Assembly (NCBI GenBank): GCA_964559355.1
Contig: CAZLHQ010000003.1
Coordinates: 1-64,000 of the forward strand
DNA from: JAEUMD01 sp964559355
GTDB lineage: Bacteria > Pseudomonadota > Alphaproteobacteria > Rhizobiales > Hyphomicrobiaceae
Direction of reading: 5' to 3'
DNA: 64,000 bases
Shown here: piece after piece, positions 18,366 through 26,925 of the stretch
Numbering within the stretch: position 1 is the stretch's first letter
Layout of the letters: each line of letters begins with the position of its first letter
Made by a program: the position numbers and the translations under genes
Notes under the pieces: generated by a model
What the model was told of the DNA's origin: nothing
The model's database searches: none
What the model saw: only the letters and a program-made list of their open reading frames with translations

Positions 18366-18785
18366 ATGCAAGTTCGTACAATCGCGTCACTGTCGTTGCT
18401 CTGTATGCTTTTCGCCGGACCACTCGCCGCTGAGACACCGGCCCCGGAAGGCGCCAAGGTGTACTTCATCACGCCCAAGGATGGTGAGGAAATCGCCGGG
18501 CCGGTGACAGTAAAGTTCGGGCTCGCCGGAATGGGCGTGGCTCCGGCCGGCGTCGACAAGCCGAAAACAGGCCACCACCACCTCCTGATCGATATCGATA
18601 AAGTGGACACGTCAGCCCCGCTGCCGGCCGACGATAACCATAAGCATTTCGGCGGCGGCCAGACGGAAGCAACCGTGACGCTGAAGCCCGGCAAGCACAC
18701 GCTGCAACTGTTGCTGGGCGATCATAATCACATCCCTCACAAGCCGCCCGTGATGAGCGACAAGATCACGATAACGGTGAAGTAG
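18366..18785 (+). CDS. secreted DUF4399 protein
   Basis: A 139-residue exported protein. Residues 1-22 form a signal peptide ending 'AGPLAAE'. The mature part carries the DUF4399 pattern: 'VYFITPKDGEEIAGPVTVKFGL', 'GHHHLLID' and 'LLLGDHNHIPHKPPVMS', with many histidines that suggest metal binding. Function is unknown; the fold is probably an immunoglobulin-like beta sandwich (inference). The ribosome site GGAGGCG precedes the ATG. It is the first of three accessory genes between tlyA and dxs, transcribed away from tlyA. Confidence 0.85.
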   Translation: MQVRTIASLSLLCMLFAGPLAAETPAPEGAKVYFITPKDGEEIAGPVTVKFGLAGMGVAPAGVDKPKTGHHHLLIDIDKVDTSAPLPADDNHKHFGGGQTEATVTLKPGKHTLQLLLGDHNHIPHKPPVMSDKITITVK

Positions 18786-18993
18786 CCGGCGCGTTGCGCC
18801 GCAACCATCGCCGCACCGCCCGGTGCCGCAAGGCCGCGACCGGCTGGGCGGGCGGCGTTCGCATGCGCGGCGTTTGTTGTCGCGATGGACAAGACTGCCG
18901 CCGCGCGGATTGCCACGTCGGTTGTCGGCGACCCAACGCTACGTCTTTGAATGAAGGTTGGCGCACCCCTGCTTACCGAATGAGCGCATAGAC

Positions 18994-19476
18994 ATGGTCT
19001 GGCAATCGCGCAAAGAACCTCTCTACCGCAAGGTCAACACCCGCACTCGCGGCGTGCACCACGACACGGGTGGCGACTACCGACACGAGCGCAACACCAA
19101 GGCCGAGAAAACCAACGAAAGCATGCGCGGCTCGATGCATGGCAAGAAGCGGCGCGGGCTCGACTACACGCCGCTGTTCAAATTTCTGCTCTCGAAGGTG
19201 GGGCAGGATTGGAACACGGTCTTGAGCGAGGCGATCGGGCGCCTCGATCATGACGAGCCGATCTACTGGATGGTGGCGCGCACGGAGATCGATCAAAAGC
19301 CTTACGTTCGCATCGGTGAAAGCGCGATCTATAGCGGGCTTTATATCGACGAAGACGGCCGGCTTGCCAAAGTCGCGCCCGATTTGCGCAACGAGGATCT
19401 GACGCCCTCGTGTCCATGCTGCACACACACGTTCAACGGAGTGCCACTGATCCGCAAGTACCAGACGCCCGCGTGA
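18994..19476 (+). CDS. hypothetical protein with CPCC motif
   Basis: A 160-residue cytoplasmic protein I do not recognise. The first 60 residues are highly basic and polar (many Arg, Lys, His). The middle, 'LDYTPLFKFLLSKVGQDWN', looks like an ordered alpha/beta domain. Near the C-terminus 'SCPCCTHTF' gives closely spaced cysteines and a histidine that could hold zinc. The in-frame ATG at 18994 is chosen; the frame is open to 18958. It has no obvious partner and lies tail-to-tail with the membrane protein gene at 19505. Confidence 0.6.
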   Translation: MVWQSRKEPLYRKVNTRTRGVHHDTGGDYRHERNTKAEKTNESMRGSMHGKKRRGLDYTPLFKFLLSKVGQDWNTVLSEAIGRLDHDEPIYWMVARTEIDQKPYVRIGESAIYSGLYIDEDGRLAKVAPDLRNEDLTPSCPCCTHTFNGVPLIRKYQTPA

Positions 19477-19504
19477 TGTCGGCGATGCGAGACCAAGCCG
19501 GCCT

Positions 19505-20317
19505 TCAGCCGCCAGACTGCGCGGAGGTGCCAGGAGCTGCGGCGCCGAGCGCCTGCACCAGGAACTTCAATCGACCTGGGCCCTTGATGTGAGTTTTTTG
19601 CTTCTTGGCGCACACGCCGATCGGCACCATGCACAGCATTGATGAATTACGGCTGGAGAAATAATCCTCCCAGTAGTCGACCAGCCTGTTTTGACCGCCC
19701 GAGATTAATCGCACCTCGTAGTTGCCGCCAGACCAGAGATTGTTGCCGGCCTTGTGCGTCGTTGCATGCCCCATGAGATAGTGCACCGCATCACGGGTGT
19801 CATCGCCGCGCTGATAGTATGCCGTCGTTAAGTCGACGCAGTTTTTCAGCTGCCGGTCGATTCTGCCACTGCGATTTGCCAACCACGCCTGGGCAGCAAG
19901 AACGCAATCCTCTCCACCTACGCGCGTGAACCGATGCCCCTTAGTCTCGTCGACTACCCGGCGCTCCTGATACATCTCGATCTCGTCGAAATTGTACAAA
20001 TGCAGGAGCACTGCCAATTCGGCCTCGATCATATAGCCCTGCATGACGAGACGCTGCGGATAATGCCCATCGAGGCGGTGACGCTCGAGGCTTGCGACGT
20101 AGCTCGCGCGGTGCGCTTCATCTGCGTTGAAGCTCACTGCCATGACAACATAGACCACCGCCGGACTGGCCGCCAAAACGAGCCAACCCTTGACCGCAGC
20201 GCCGCGGCCCGTGTTGTAAATGCGTGCCGCGCGCCACAGCGCAAACAGCGTCACGCCAGCGCCGATCAGCCAGGGCAGCAGCACCAAAACCCAGGCCAAG
20301 AATGAGAGAACGGCCAT
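19505..20317 (-). CDS. hypothetical membrane protein
   Basis: A 270-residue protein not recognised by family. Two hydrophobic segments lie at the N-terminus, about residues 5-28 and 44-62, after which the chain is soluble and probably periplasmic. That part is rich in charged and aromatic residues, with 'GGEDCVLAAQAWLANRSGR' and 'YLMGHATTHKAGNNLWSGGNYEV'. The start at 20317 has a strong GGGGAG ribosome site eight bases upstream; the frame extends to 20437 without support. It lies between the CPCC protein gene and dxs. Confidence 0.65.
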   Translation of the reverse strand: MAVLSFLAWVLVLLPWLIGAGVTLFALWRAARIYNTGRGAAVKGWLVLAASPAVVYVVMAVSFNADEAHRASYVASLERHRLDGHYPQRLVMQGYMIEAELAVLLHLYNFDEIEMYQERRVVDETKGHRFTRVGGEDCVLAAQAWLANRSGRIDRQLKNCVDLTTAYYQRGDDTRDAVHYLMGHATTHKAGNNLWSGGNYEVRLISGGQNRLVDYWEDYFSSRNSSMLCMVPIGVCAKKQKTHIKGPGRLKFLVQALGAAAPGTSAQSGG

Positions 20318-20578
20318 CGTGACACTCCCCTGTCGGCAGTACAAAGCACATACTATCGCAAGGGTATTAAGATCGGGCGCACGGTCGGCAGCACGAACAT
20401 GACGAGCAGATTTCTGAAGCGATCTGAACGGCACCAATTTCGAAGTGCTGGATATGCGCCGCGCGGGCCGCTCGACAGCCGGGCGCGTCTCATCGCGATA
20501 CTGCGGCGAACCTTTCAGCAGGGCTTTTGATGGAATCCGCGGGTGTCCGCGCCGGCAGCAACAAAAAGCAACGAAAGC

Positions 20579-22501
20579 CTACGCCCTGTCGCCACCTTCG
20601 CTCGCGAGCCGCTCGCGGCCGAGTGCGGCAAACACCGTCTCGACGATGCCGGCGGCATCAAGGCCTGCCTCCTCGTACATGCGCTCGGGCTTTCCGTGCT
20701 CGATGAACACATCCGGAAGCACGATGGGGCGCACCTTGAGACCGCGGTCGAGCAATCCGCTCGCCGCCAGATGGTGCAGCACATAACTGCCAAAGCCGCC
20801 GATCGAGCCCTCCTCGATCGTCACCAGAACTTCGTGCTCACGCGCCAGCTGCTCGATCAACGCGGTATCGAGGGGTTTGGCGAAACGCGCATCCGCAACC
20901 GTCGTTGACAGGCCAAAAGCTGCCAGCTGCTCGGCCGCTTTCAACGCCTCCTGCAATCGCGTGCCCAGAGAGAGAAGGGCGACCGTCGTGCCCTGACGCA
21001 CGATGCGACCCTTGCCGATCGCCAAAACCTCGCCCTGCACGGGCATTTCGACACCGACGCCATCGCCACGCGGATAGCGCACGGCGCTCGGCTTGTCATC
21101 GATGGCCGCGGCTGTTGCGATCATGTGCTTCAACTCGGCCTCATCGGCCGCCGCCATGATCACCATGTCGGGTAAACAGCCCAGGAAAGCGATATCGAAT
21201 GCGCCCGCGTGCGTCGCTCCGTCGGCGCCGACGAGCCCGGCGCGATCGATCGCGAAGCGGACCGGAAGCCTCTGGATCGCTACGTCGTGCACGACCTGAT
21301 CGTAACCGCGCTGCAAGAACGTCGAGTAGAGCGCGCAGAACGGCTTAAGGCCCTCGGCGGCAAGACCGGCGGCAAAGGTGACGGCATGCTGCTCGGCAAT
21401 ACCGACATCGAAGGTGCGATCAGGAAACACTTCGCCGAACAAGTCGAGCCCGGTGCCCGACGGCATGGCCGCCGTTATGGCAACGATCTTCTTGTCTTTG
21501 CGCGCTTCCTCGATCAGGCTCTCGGCGAAGACCTTGGTGTAGCTCGGCGCATTCGAGGCTGGTTTTACCTGCGCACCAGTGACGACATTGAATTTCGAAA
21601 CGCCGTGATACTTGTCGTCGGAATCCTCGGCCGGCCCGTAGCCCTTGCCTTTCATGGTGACGACATGAACCAGGATCGGTCCCTGCTTGGCATCGCGCAC
21701 GTTCTTGAGCACGGGCAGGAGCTGGTTGAAGTCGTGCCCGTCGATGGGGCCGACATAATAGAAGCCCAGCTCCTCGAACCACGCGCCGCCCTGCCACAGA
21801 TGGCGCGTATATTCCTCGACGCGTGCGGCGCGACGCTCCCAGCTTTTGGGCAGACGCTTGGCAAGCTGCTTGGCGATGTCGCGCATGTAGAGATACGTGC
21901 CGCTCGACGTGATGCGGGCGAGATAGGACGACAACGCGCCGGTGGGCGGGGCAATCGACATGTCGTTGTCATTCAGAATGACGATCAGGCGCTCGTCGCG
22001 CGCGCCGGCATTGTTCATCGCCTCATACGCCATGCCCGCCGACATGGCGCCGTCTCCGATCACGGCGATGACGTTGTTGGTGCCGCCCAGCAGGTCACGC
22101 GCCACCGCCATACCGAGCCCGGCGGAAATCGACGTCGAGGAATGGCCAGCGCCGAACGGATCGTATTCGCTTTCGGCCCGCCGCGTGAACCCCGACAAGC
22201 CGTCGGGTTGGCGCAAAGTGCGGATGCGGTTGCGGCGTCCGGTGAGGATTTTGTGCGGATAGGCCTGGTGGCCGACATCCCAGATCAGCCGGTCGCGCGG
22301 CGTATCGAACACCCAGTGCAGAGCCACCGTCAACTCGACGACGCCAAGACCAGCGCCCAAGTGCCCGCCGGTGACGGAAACGGCATCGATGGTCTCAATG
22401 CGCAGTTCGTCGGCAAGCTGGCGCAGCTGAGCCTCCGGCACCCGCCGCAGGTCGTGCGGTGAGCCGATCGTATCGAGCAGCGGCGTCTTGCTGGAACTCA
22501 T
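20579..22501 (-). CDS. dxs: 1-deoxy-D-xylulose-5-phosphate synthase
   Basis: A 640-residue thiamine-diphosphate enzyme that joins pyruvate and glyceraldehyde 3-phosphate, the first step of the MEP isoprenoid pathway. Marks include 'SVTGGHLGAGLG' at 42-53, 'DVGHQAYPHKILTGR' at 75-89, the thiamine motif beginning 'VIGDGAMSAGMAYEA', 'GPIDGHD' and 'DVGIAEQHAVTFAAGLA'. The length is normal. The frame continues 19 codons upstream but the family begins near 'KTPLLDTI', so ATG 22501 is used. It belongs to the HDAC-xseB-dxs group on the minus strand, though 320 bp separate it from xseB. Confidence 0.97.
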   Translation of the reverse strand: MSSSKTPLLDTIGSPHDLRRVPEAQLRQLADELRIETIDAVSVTGGHLGAGLGVVELTVALHWVFDTPRDRLIWDVGHQAYPHKILTGRRNRIRTLRQPDGLSGFTRRAESEYDPFGAGHSSTSISAGLGMAVARDLLGGTNNVIAVIGDGAMSAGMAYEAMNNAGARDERLIVILNDNDMSIAPPTGALSSYLARITSSGTYLYMRDIAKQLAKRLPKSWERRAARVEEYTRHLWQGGAWFEELGFYYVGPIDGHDFNQLLPVLKNVRDAKQGPILVHVVTMKGKGYGPAEDSDDKYHGVSKFNVVTGAQVKPASNAPSYTKVFAESLIEEARKDKKIVAITAAMPSGTGLDLFGEVFPDRTFDVGIAEQHAVTFAAGLAAEGLKPFCALYSTFLQRGYDQVVHDVAIQRLPVRFAIDRAGLVGADGATHAGAFDIAFLGCLPDMVIMAAADEAELKHMIATAAAIDDKPSAVRYPRGDGVGVEMPVQGEVLAIGKGRIVRQGTTVALLSLGTRLQEALKAAEQLAAFGLSTTVADARFAKPLDTALIEQLAREHEVLVTIEEGSIGGFGSYVLHHLAASGLLDRGLKVRPIVLPDVFIEHGKPERMYEEAGLDAAGIVETVFAALGRERLASEGGDRA

Positions 22502-22820
22502 TATGGTTTCCAGGATGGTTTCCCGAACTTGAACTTTATTTTTGTTCTTATGGCACACTTGCCCGCCGCCGCAAGAGCGCCAAAAGCCCCAGGCAATCTG
22601 ATGACGGTCAGACGTTCAGCTCATGCCGGTGGCTGCGCGACGGTGAAAATCACAATTTCGGCCCGCAGCCGTTCAGGCTAAGGGCCTGCCGCTCGCCTTG
22701 TGGAGTTCTTTCTCACACACTTGGGTCGAGGCGACGAACCCCTTCCTCTTATCCTTGCAGTCACAGGTATAGGGTTGCGCGGCATGCGCGCGCCTGCGGA
22801 AACCCTCGCGTGCAACGCGG
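22502..22820. other. gene-free stretch between xseB and dxs
   Basis: About 319 bp without a gene. The end next to dxs is AT-rich around 22530-22560 for this genome and may carry a dxs promoter, so dxs need not depend on read-through from xseB. No clear terminator or repeat was seen. Confidence 0.4.
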
Positions 22821-23090
22821 TCATTGCGGATCGAGCGGCTCGGTGCCGCGCGGGCTGCCATCGGCATTGAACGCGATCTTCTCCACCTTGGCCTCAGCCT
22901 GTTTCAGCAACCGGTCGCAATGCTCCTTCAGCGCCTCGCCGCGCTCATAAATGGCGATGCTCTCTTCGAGCTCGACATCGCCACGTTCCAGGCGGCCGAC
23001 GATCGTCTCCAGCTCCTTCAAGGCGCGCTCGAAGCTCATGTCCTTGATGTCGGCGTGGCTCTTTGCGGCTGTCTTGCCCGTCGTGCTCAT
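22821..23090 (-). CDS. xseB: exodeoxyribonuclease VII small subunit
   Basis: An 89-residue protein matching XseB: 'FERALKELETIVGRLERGDVELEESIAIYERGEAL' is the core two-helix hairpin of the family, followed by 'CDRLLKQAEAKVEKI'. With XseA (not in the window) it forms exonuclease VII, which degrades single-stranded DNA. ATG 23090 has GAGGAAG upstream. It lies 42 bp behind the histone-deacetylase-like gene, as in many alphaproteobacteria. Confidence 0.93.
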   Translation of the reverse strand: MSTTGKTAAKSHADIKDMSFERALKELETIVGRLERGDVELEESIAIYERGEALKEHCDRLLKQAEAKVEKIAFNADGSPRGTEPLDPQ

Positions 23091-23132
23091 GTTCGTTCTT
23101 CCTCGAAACTGCGCGCAGCCTTGCCTGCGCAC

Positions 23133-24083
23133 TCAACCCGCGGCGGCCATCAACATCCTGACGTGGACGCCGACCGAACGCGCCAGCGCCTTCAGGTCGT
23201 AGCCGCCCTCGAGCATCGATACCACCCGGCCATCGCACTGCTTTTCGGCAATCTCCAATAGTTGCTCGGTGATCCACATGAAATCGTCCTCGACAAGTTC
23301 CAGGCTGGCCAGCGGATCGTCGCGGTGGGCATCGAAGCCGGCGGAGATGAGGATGATGTCTGGGTTGAAATTGCGCAGGCTCGGCAGAATGCGGCTCTGC
23401 ATCGCCTCGCGGAATGCCGAGCCGCCATCGCCCGAGCGCAACGGCGCGTTGAATACATTGCCAACGCCCGTCTCGGATAATGCGCCGGTGCCGGGATAGA
23501 GCGGCATCTGATGCGTCGAGCCGAAGAACAGATCCTTATCGGTCTCAAAAATGTCCTGCGTGCCGTTACCGTGATGGACATCGAAATCGACGACCGCCAC
23601 GCGCTCGCAGCCATGTTTGGCGCGAGCGTAAAGGCTGGCGATGGCGATATTGGAGAACAGGCAGAAGCCCATCGCGCGTTGGCTCTCGGCATGATGTCCG
23701 CAGGGACGTACCTGACAGAATGCGTTGCGCGTGCCGGAAGCTTTGTCCATCACCCGATCGACCGCCTCCAACCCCGCGCCCACCGCACGCAGCGCTGCCT
23801 GCCATGAGCCGCTCGACATCACCGTGTCTGGATCAAGGTGAACATGCTCGCCCTCGCCTTGTGGGCGGGCGTTGCGAACCATCTCCAGATAAGGCTTGGG
23901 ATGCGCCAGCAGGATCTGCGCCTCGACATCGGCACGCAGCGGCGCCTCGTCGCGCTTCAGTCCGGTAAACAGCTCGTGGCCAAGCACCTTGTCGATCGCG
24001 CGCATGCGGTCGGGCCGCTCGGGGTGGCCGTAACCGGTGTCGTGCTCCACGAAGCACGGATGGGTCAGCAGAAGGGTCGGCAT
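23133..24083 (-). CDS. histone deacetylase family protein
   Basis: A 316-residue arginase/deacetylase-fold protein of the AcuC/HDAC superfamily. Active-site pieces are 'RPCGHHAESQRAMGFCLFSN' (tandem His), 'DFDVHHGNGTQ' (zinc ligands Asp and His), 'SAGFDAHRDDPL' (Asp ligand) and 'LEGGYDL' (the catalytic Tyr). Substrates of the bacterial proteins include acetylated polyamines and other small amides as well as proteins; which applies here is unknown. ATG 24083 gives the usual start 'TLLLTHPCF'; the frame continues upstream as non-protein. First gene of the HDAC-xseB-dxs group. Confidence 0.9.
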   Translation of the reverse strand: MPTLLLTHPCFVEHDTGYGHPERPDRMRAIDKVLGHELFTGLKRDEAPLRADVEAQILLAHPKPYLEMVRNARPQGEGEHVHLDPDTVMSSGSWQAALRAVGAGLEAVDRVMDKASGTRNAFCQVRPCGHHAESQRAMGFCLFSNIAIASLYARAKHGCERVAVVDFDVHHGNGTQDIFETDKDLFFGSTHQMPLYPGTGALSETGVGNVFNAPLRSGDGGSAFREAMQSRILPSLRNFNPDIILISAGFDAHRDDPLASLELVEDDFMWITEQLLEIAEKQCDGRVVSMLEGGYDLKALARSVGVHVRMLMAAAG

Positions 24084-24199
24084 GAGGGGGCGCTTTCTTG
24101 CGTACCAGGAGGGTTCGATTCCCACTTTAGCGAACCCGCGCCCGCCTGTCACAGCGCGCCGTTTCGCCCTGCCCACATGCCTGCCCGCTCCTGTTAGGC

Positions 24200-25087
24200 T
24201 TAGCCGCCTCCCAGCATGGACAACGGCGCCAGCTTGACCCCGGGCGGTGGCCGATCGTCGGCCGGCACAAAGAAATCCGGCGCCAGCGGCATCGAGGGAT
24301 CGAGCCGGTAGGGCTCGAAATCGGTGACGCCGCCAACCGTGTGCAGAAAGCTGTCGTCGATCAGGAAATTGCCCGTGAACGTGCGCGACGGCTGCGTGAA
24401 GACGAGATGCGCCGCATCCGCCAGAATTTGCGGCGAACGGCTCATGCGCATCAGCTTGTCGCCGCCCAGGATATTCTTGATCGCGGCGGTGGCGATGGTC
24501 GAGCGGGGCCACAAGGCGTTCACCGCGATGCCCTTGGCGCGCAATTCCTCCGCCAACCCCAGCACCACGAGGCTCATGCCGTACTTTGCAATCGAATAGG
24601 CGACGTGCCCGGCAAACCATTGCGGTTTCATGTCGAGCGGCGGCGACATCATCAGCACATGCGGGTTCTCCGCCTTCGCGAGATAGGCAAGGCAGGCTTG
24701 CGTCGCGACGAACGTACCGCGCGTATTGACGCCGAACATCAAGTCGAAGCGCTTGGGATCGGTCTTGTCGATCGGTGTCAGAGAGATCGCCGAGGCGTTG
24801 TTAACGCAGATGTCGATGCCGCCAAAGGTTTGCGCCGTCTTCTGCGCGGCCTCGTACACCTGGGCTTCATCACGGATATCGCAGGCAATTGGCAGCGCTT
24901 TGCCGCCCGCCTTCTCGATCTCCTCGGCCGCCGAATAGATGGTGCCTTCGAGCTTGGGATGGGCGTCTGCCGTCTTGGCGACGATTGCCACATTGGCACC
25001 ATCCTGCGCCGCCCTGAGACCGATCGCCAGCCCGATGCCGCGACTGGCGCCGGTGATGAAGAGTGTCTTGCCTTTGAGGCTCGCCAT
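24200..25087 (-). CDS. short-chain dehydrogenase/reductase (HSDL2-like)
   Basis: A 295-residue SDR. The nucleotide motif 'TGASRGIG' is at 13-20, 'NNAS' at about 97, and the active-site 'YSIAKYG' near 168. The insertion 'AKTADAHPKLEGTIYSAAEEIE' and the active-site surroundings 'SPPLDMKPQWFAGHVAY' resemble the hydroxysteroid dehydrogenase-like 2 group, which is tied to fatty-acid metabolism. Substrate unknown. It lies near an enoyl-CoA hydratase and an acyl-CoA dehydrogenase gene on the same strand, which fits a lipid role. Confidence 0.85.
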   Translation of the reverse strand: MASLKGKTLFITGASRGIGLAIGLRAAQDGANVAIVAKTADAHPKLEGTIYSAAEEIEKAGGKALPIACDIRDEAQVYEAAQKTAQTFGGIDICVNNASAISLTPIDKTDPKRFDLMFGVNTRGTFVATQACLAYLAKAENPHVLMMSPPLDMKPQWFAGHVAYSIAKYGMSLVVLGLAEELRAKGIAVNALWPRSTIATAAIKNILGGDKLMRMSRSPQILADAAHLVFTQPSRTFTGNFLIDDSFLHTVGGVTDFEPYRLDPSMPLAPDFFVPADDRPPPGVKLAPLSMLGGG

Positions 25088-25202
25088 GTCGTCTCCCGTT
25101 TCCCGCCTGCTTCCTGAACAACAATCCTACAGCGCTTGCACACAAAGGCCAGCCTCGCGGTGCGCCACGACCGGCCGAGTGCCCGGTGTAACAGCGCCTA
25201 CC

Positions 25203-26897
25203 CTACCCATCCTCAGGACGAAGCTTGGCCCCGATCCAGCGCATGAAGCGCAATGGCGCGGTGATGAGCTGCCATACCTGCTGCGCAAAGCCGACCAGCA
25301 TGGCCCATAGGCCAGCCGGAATGCCGACGATCGGCAGAAACAGGAACAGCAGCGCCAACAGCCGTGCGCCGCGCGCCGCGTAATATCCGCGCCGGCTCGC
25401 ATACTCCTTGCGATCCTCCGGCGGCCAGACCCGCGCCCACCACGACAATGAGTAGGCATGCCCGATCAATCCCATCACAATGCCGAAAAGATAGCTCCAC
25501 TGCACCGCGGCAGGGATGCCCGGAACGAGACGCCAATCGAGCTCCTCCTGCCGCTGCTTGTCGACGGCATCGATCTGGATCGCCTCGATCACCACATTTC
25601 CGAGCATCTGCGAGACGAGATCGCCCGCCCAGTTGCCGATCACCTGGGAAACTGGCTTGGATGCCGCCGTTCCCGGCACGATGTCGAGGCGCGCACGTCC
25701 GGAAACCGATGCGCTGGCAACGACCGAGAGGCCACCGCGCTGCGCGCCCAGCGCATCGAGAAAATCGGCAAGCGTCGACCGCTTCAGCGCGTCATCGAGG
25801 CCCTTCACCTCTTGCGTCTGCCACAGCCAGTTGCGGCCGCCCGGCTGCAGGGCCTTGTCGGATTGCAGCACCACCAGATTGACGTCGGCACCGCGCGCCG
25901 CCGCCATCAGGTCGTCGACAAGGACGGTCTTTTCCGCGCCACCCTCGGGCTTGAAGCGCAGCGTCTTGCCCTCGACACGTCCTGTCACGACGAGCGTCTG
26001 TCCGCGCAGCGATTTCAGCGCCTGCGGCAGCTTCCATGGATCAACCCGATCGATCATCGCGCTCTTGGTGGCGGGATCGATCCGCGGCACCGATCGGATG
26101 ACGGCGGCCCCGTCCGGCTCCAGCGACACCACGCGCATGTTTGACTTGTTGAGGGGACGCGCCAGCTGCCACACCGCTTCCTCGAACATCGCACGGTCGG
26201 CGATGCGCAGGGTCAGATGCGGCCTGATTTCAGCAACAAAGCGCGGCAGATCGCCCGCAAGCCGCGTGAGCTTGTAGGCCCTCGTCCCAGTCAACAGATA
26301 GAGGCTGGCATCCGGCGGCAGACCTTTGACGAGGTGCGGCGCGTGAAACACGGTATCTTCGCTGAGATAGAGATCGAGCTTGACTGCACCAGGCGGTCGC
26401 TCGGGGAGCAGTACCGCAAGGGCACGCTCGATTTCGGCGGCGTTTGCGGCCGTGAACACTTCGCCTTGCGAATTGGCAAAGCGCCAATGACCTTCTGGCG
26501 TCGCGTGGGCGGCCAGCGCCGAAGCCCCATTGGCGGGGCCCGACGGCAGCGTCTTCAAATGCCGCGCCAGCGCGCCGCCAAGATCATCGCCTGAGCCCAG
26601 TCCATGACGCACGGCGCCGCCGCCCGCGCCACCGGCATCGTCGGCCAGCCTGCCGATCTTCGAAAGCCACCCCGCCTGTGCCGACTGGACCGCGCCACCG
26701 GCAAGCAACGCACATGACAGCAGCAGCACAACGACAACTCCAGCCAAGCCTAGAGCGCTTTTCGATCCGGCGGAATCCGATCGGCGATCCAGAGCTATCG
26801 ATTTGCCGCATTTTCTACGACGAACCGGCGGCCACTTCGTCGGAAAATGCTCTGGTTTGGGCACCGCCATCGCTGCGTTGCTTTCCTGCGCGCCCAT
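25203..26897 (-). CDS. membrane protein of unknown function with repeat-encoded N-terminus
   Basis: A protein of up to 564 residues, family not recognised. A hydrophobic segment at residues 51-72 ending 'VQSAQA' looks like a signal peptide. A long periplasmic part of about 370 residues follows, and the C-terminus has two hydrophobic regions ('YLFGIVMGLIGHAYSL' and 'LLALLFLFLPIVGIPAGLWA'). Residues 15-49 are encoded by a dispersed palindromic repeat (26751-26853) and would supply the basic part of the signal peptide. If translation starts at 26897 or 26870, both preceded by purine-rich ribosome sites, the repeat is translated; otherwise a non-ATG start near 26745 would leave a signal peptide without basic residues. 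Confidence 0.65.
   Translation of the reverse strand: MGAQESNAAMAVPKPEHFPTKWPPVRRRKCGKSIALDRRSDSAGSKSALGLAGVVVVLLLSCALLAGGAVQSAQAGWLSKIGRLADDAGGAGGGAVRHGLGSGDDLGGALARHLKTLPSGPANGASALAAHATPEGHWRFANSQGEVFTAANAAEIERALAVLLPERPPGAVKLDLYLSEDTVFHAPHLVKGLPPDASLYLLTGTRAYKLTRLAGDLPRFVAEIRPHLTLRIADRAMFEEAVWQLARPLNKSNMRVVSLEPDGAAVIRSVPRIDPATKSAMIDRVDPWKLPQALKSLRGQTLVVTGRVEGKTLRFKPEGGAEKTVLVDDLMAAARGADVNLVVLQSDKALQPGGRNWLWQTQEVKGLDDALKRSTLADFLDALGAQRGGLSVVASASVSGRARLDIVPGTAASKPVSQVIGNWAGDLVSQMLGNVVIEAIQIDAVDKQRQEELDWRLVPGIPAAVQWSYLFGIVMGLIGHAYSLSWWARVWPPEDRKEYASRRGYYAARGARLLALLFLFLPIVGIPAGLWAMLVGFAQQVWQLITAPLRFMRWIGAKLRPEDG
26751..26853 (-). repeat. dispersed palindromic element, family 1, well-conserved copy
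   Basis: The hairpin GCATTTTC...GAAAATGC spans 26808-26850, with near-palindromic arms GCATTTTCTACGACGAA and TTCGTCGGAAAATGC around a CCGGCGGCCAC centre. The other part (26751-26807) begins TAGAGCGCTTTTCGATCC. On the minus strand it is almost the same as 61707-61809. It lies inside the 5' part of the membrane protein frame. Confidence 0.85.
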
Positions 26898-26925
26898 CCT
26901 CGCCTTGGCTCCTCACCGCTGTTCG

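Noticed and set aside
21209..22462. 417-codon plus-strand frame opposite dxs
   Set aside because: Antisense shadow of dxs with an Arg/Gly-rich composition typical of GC-rich frames.
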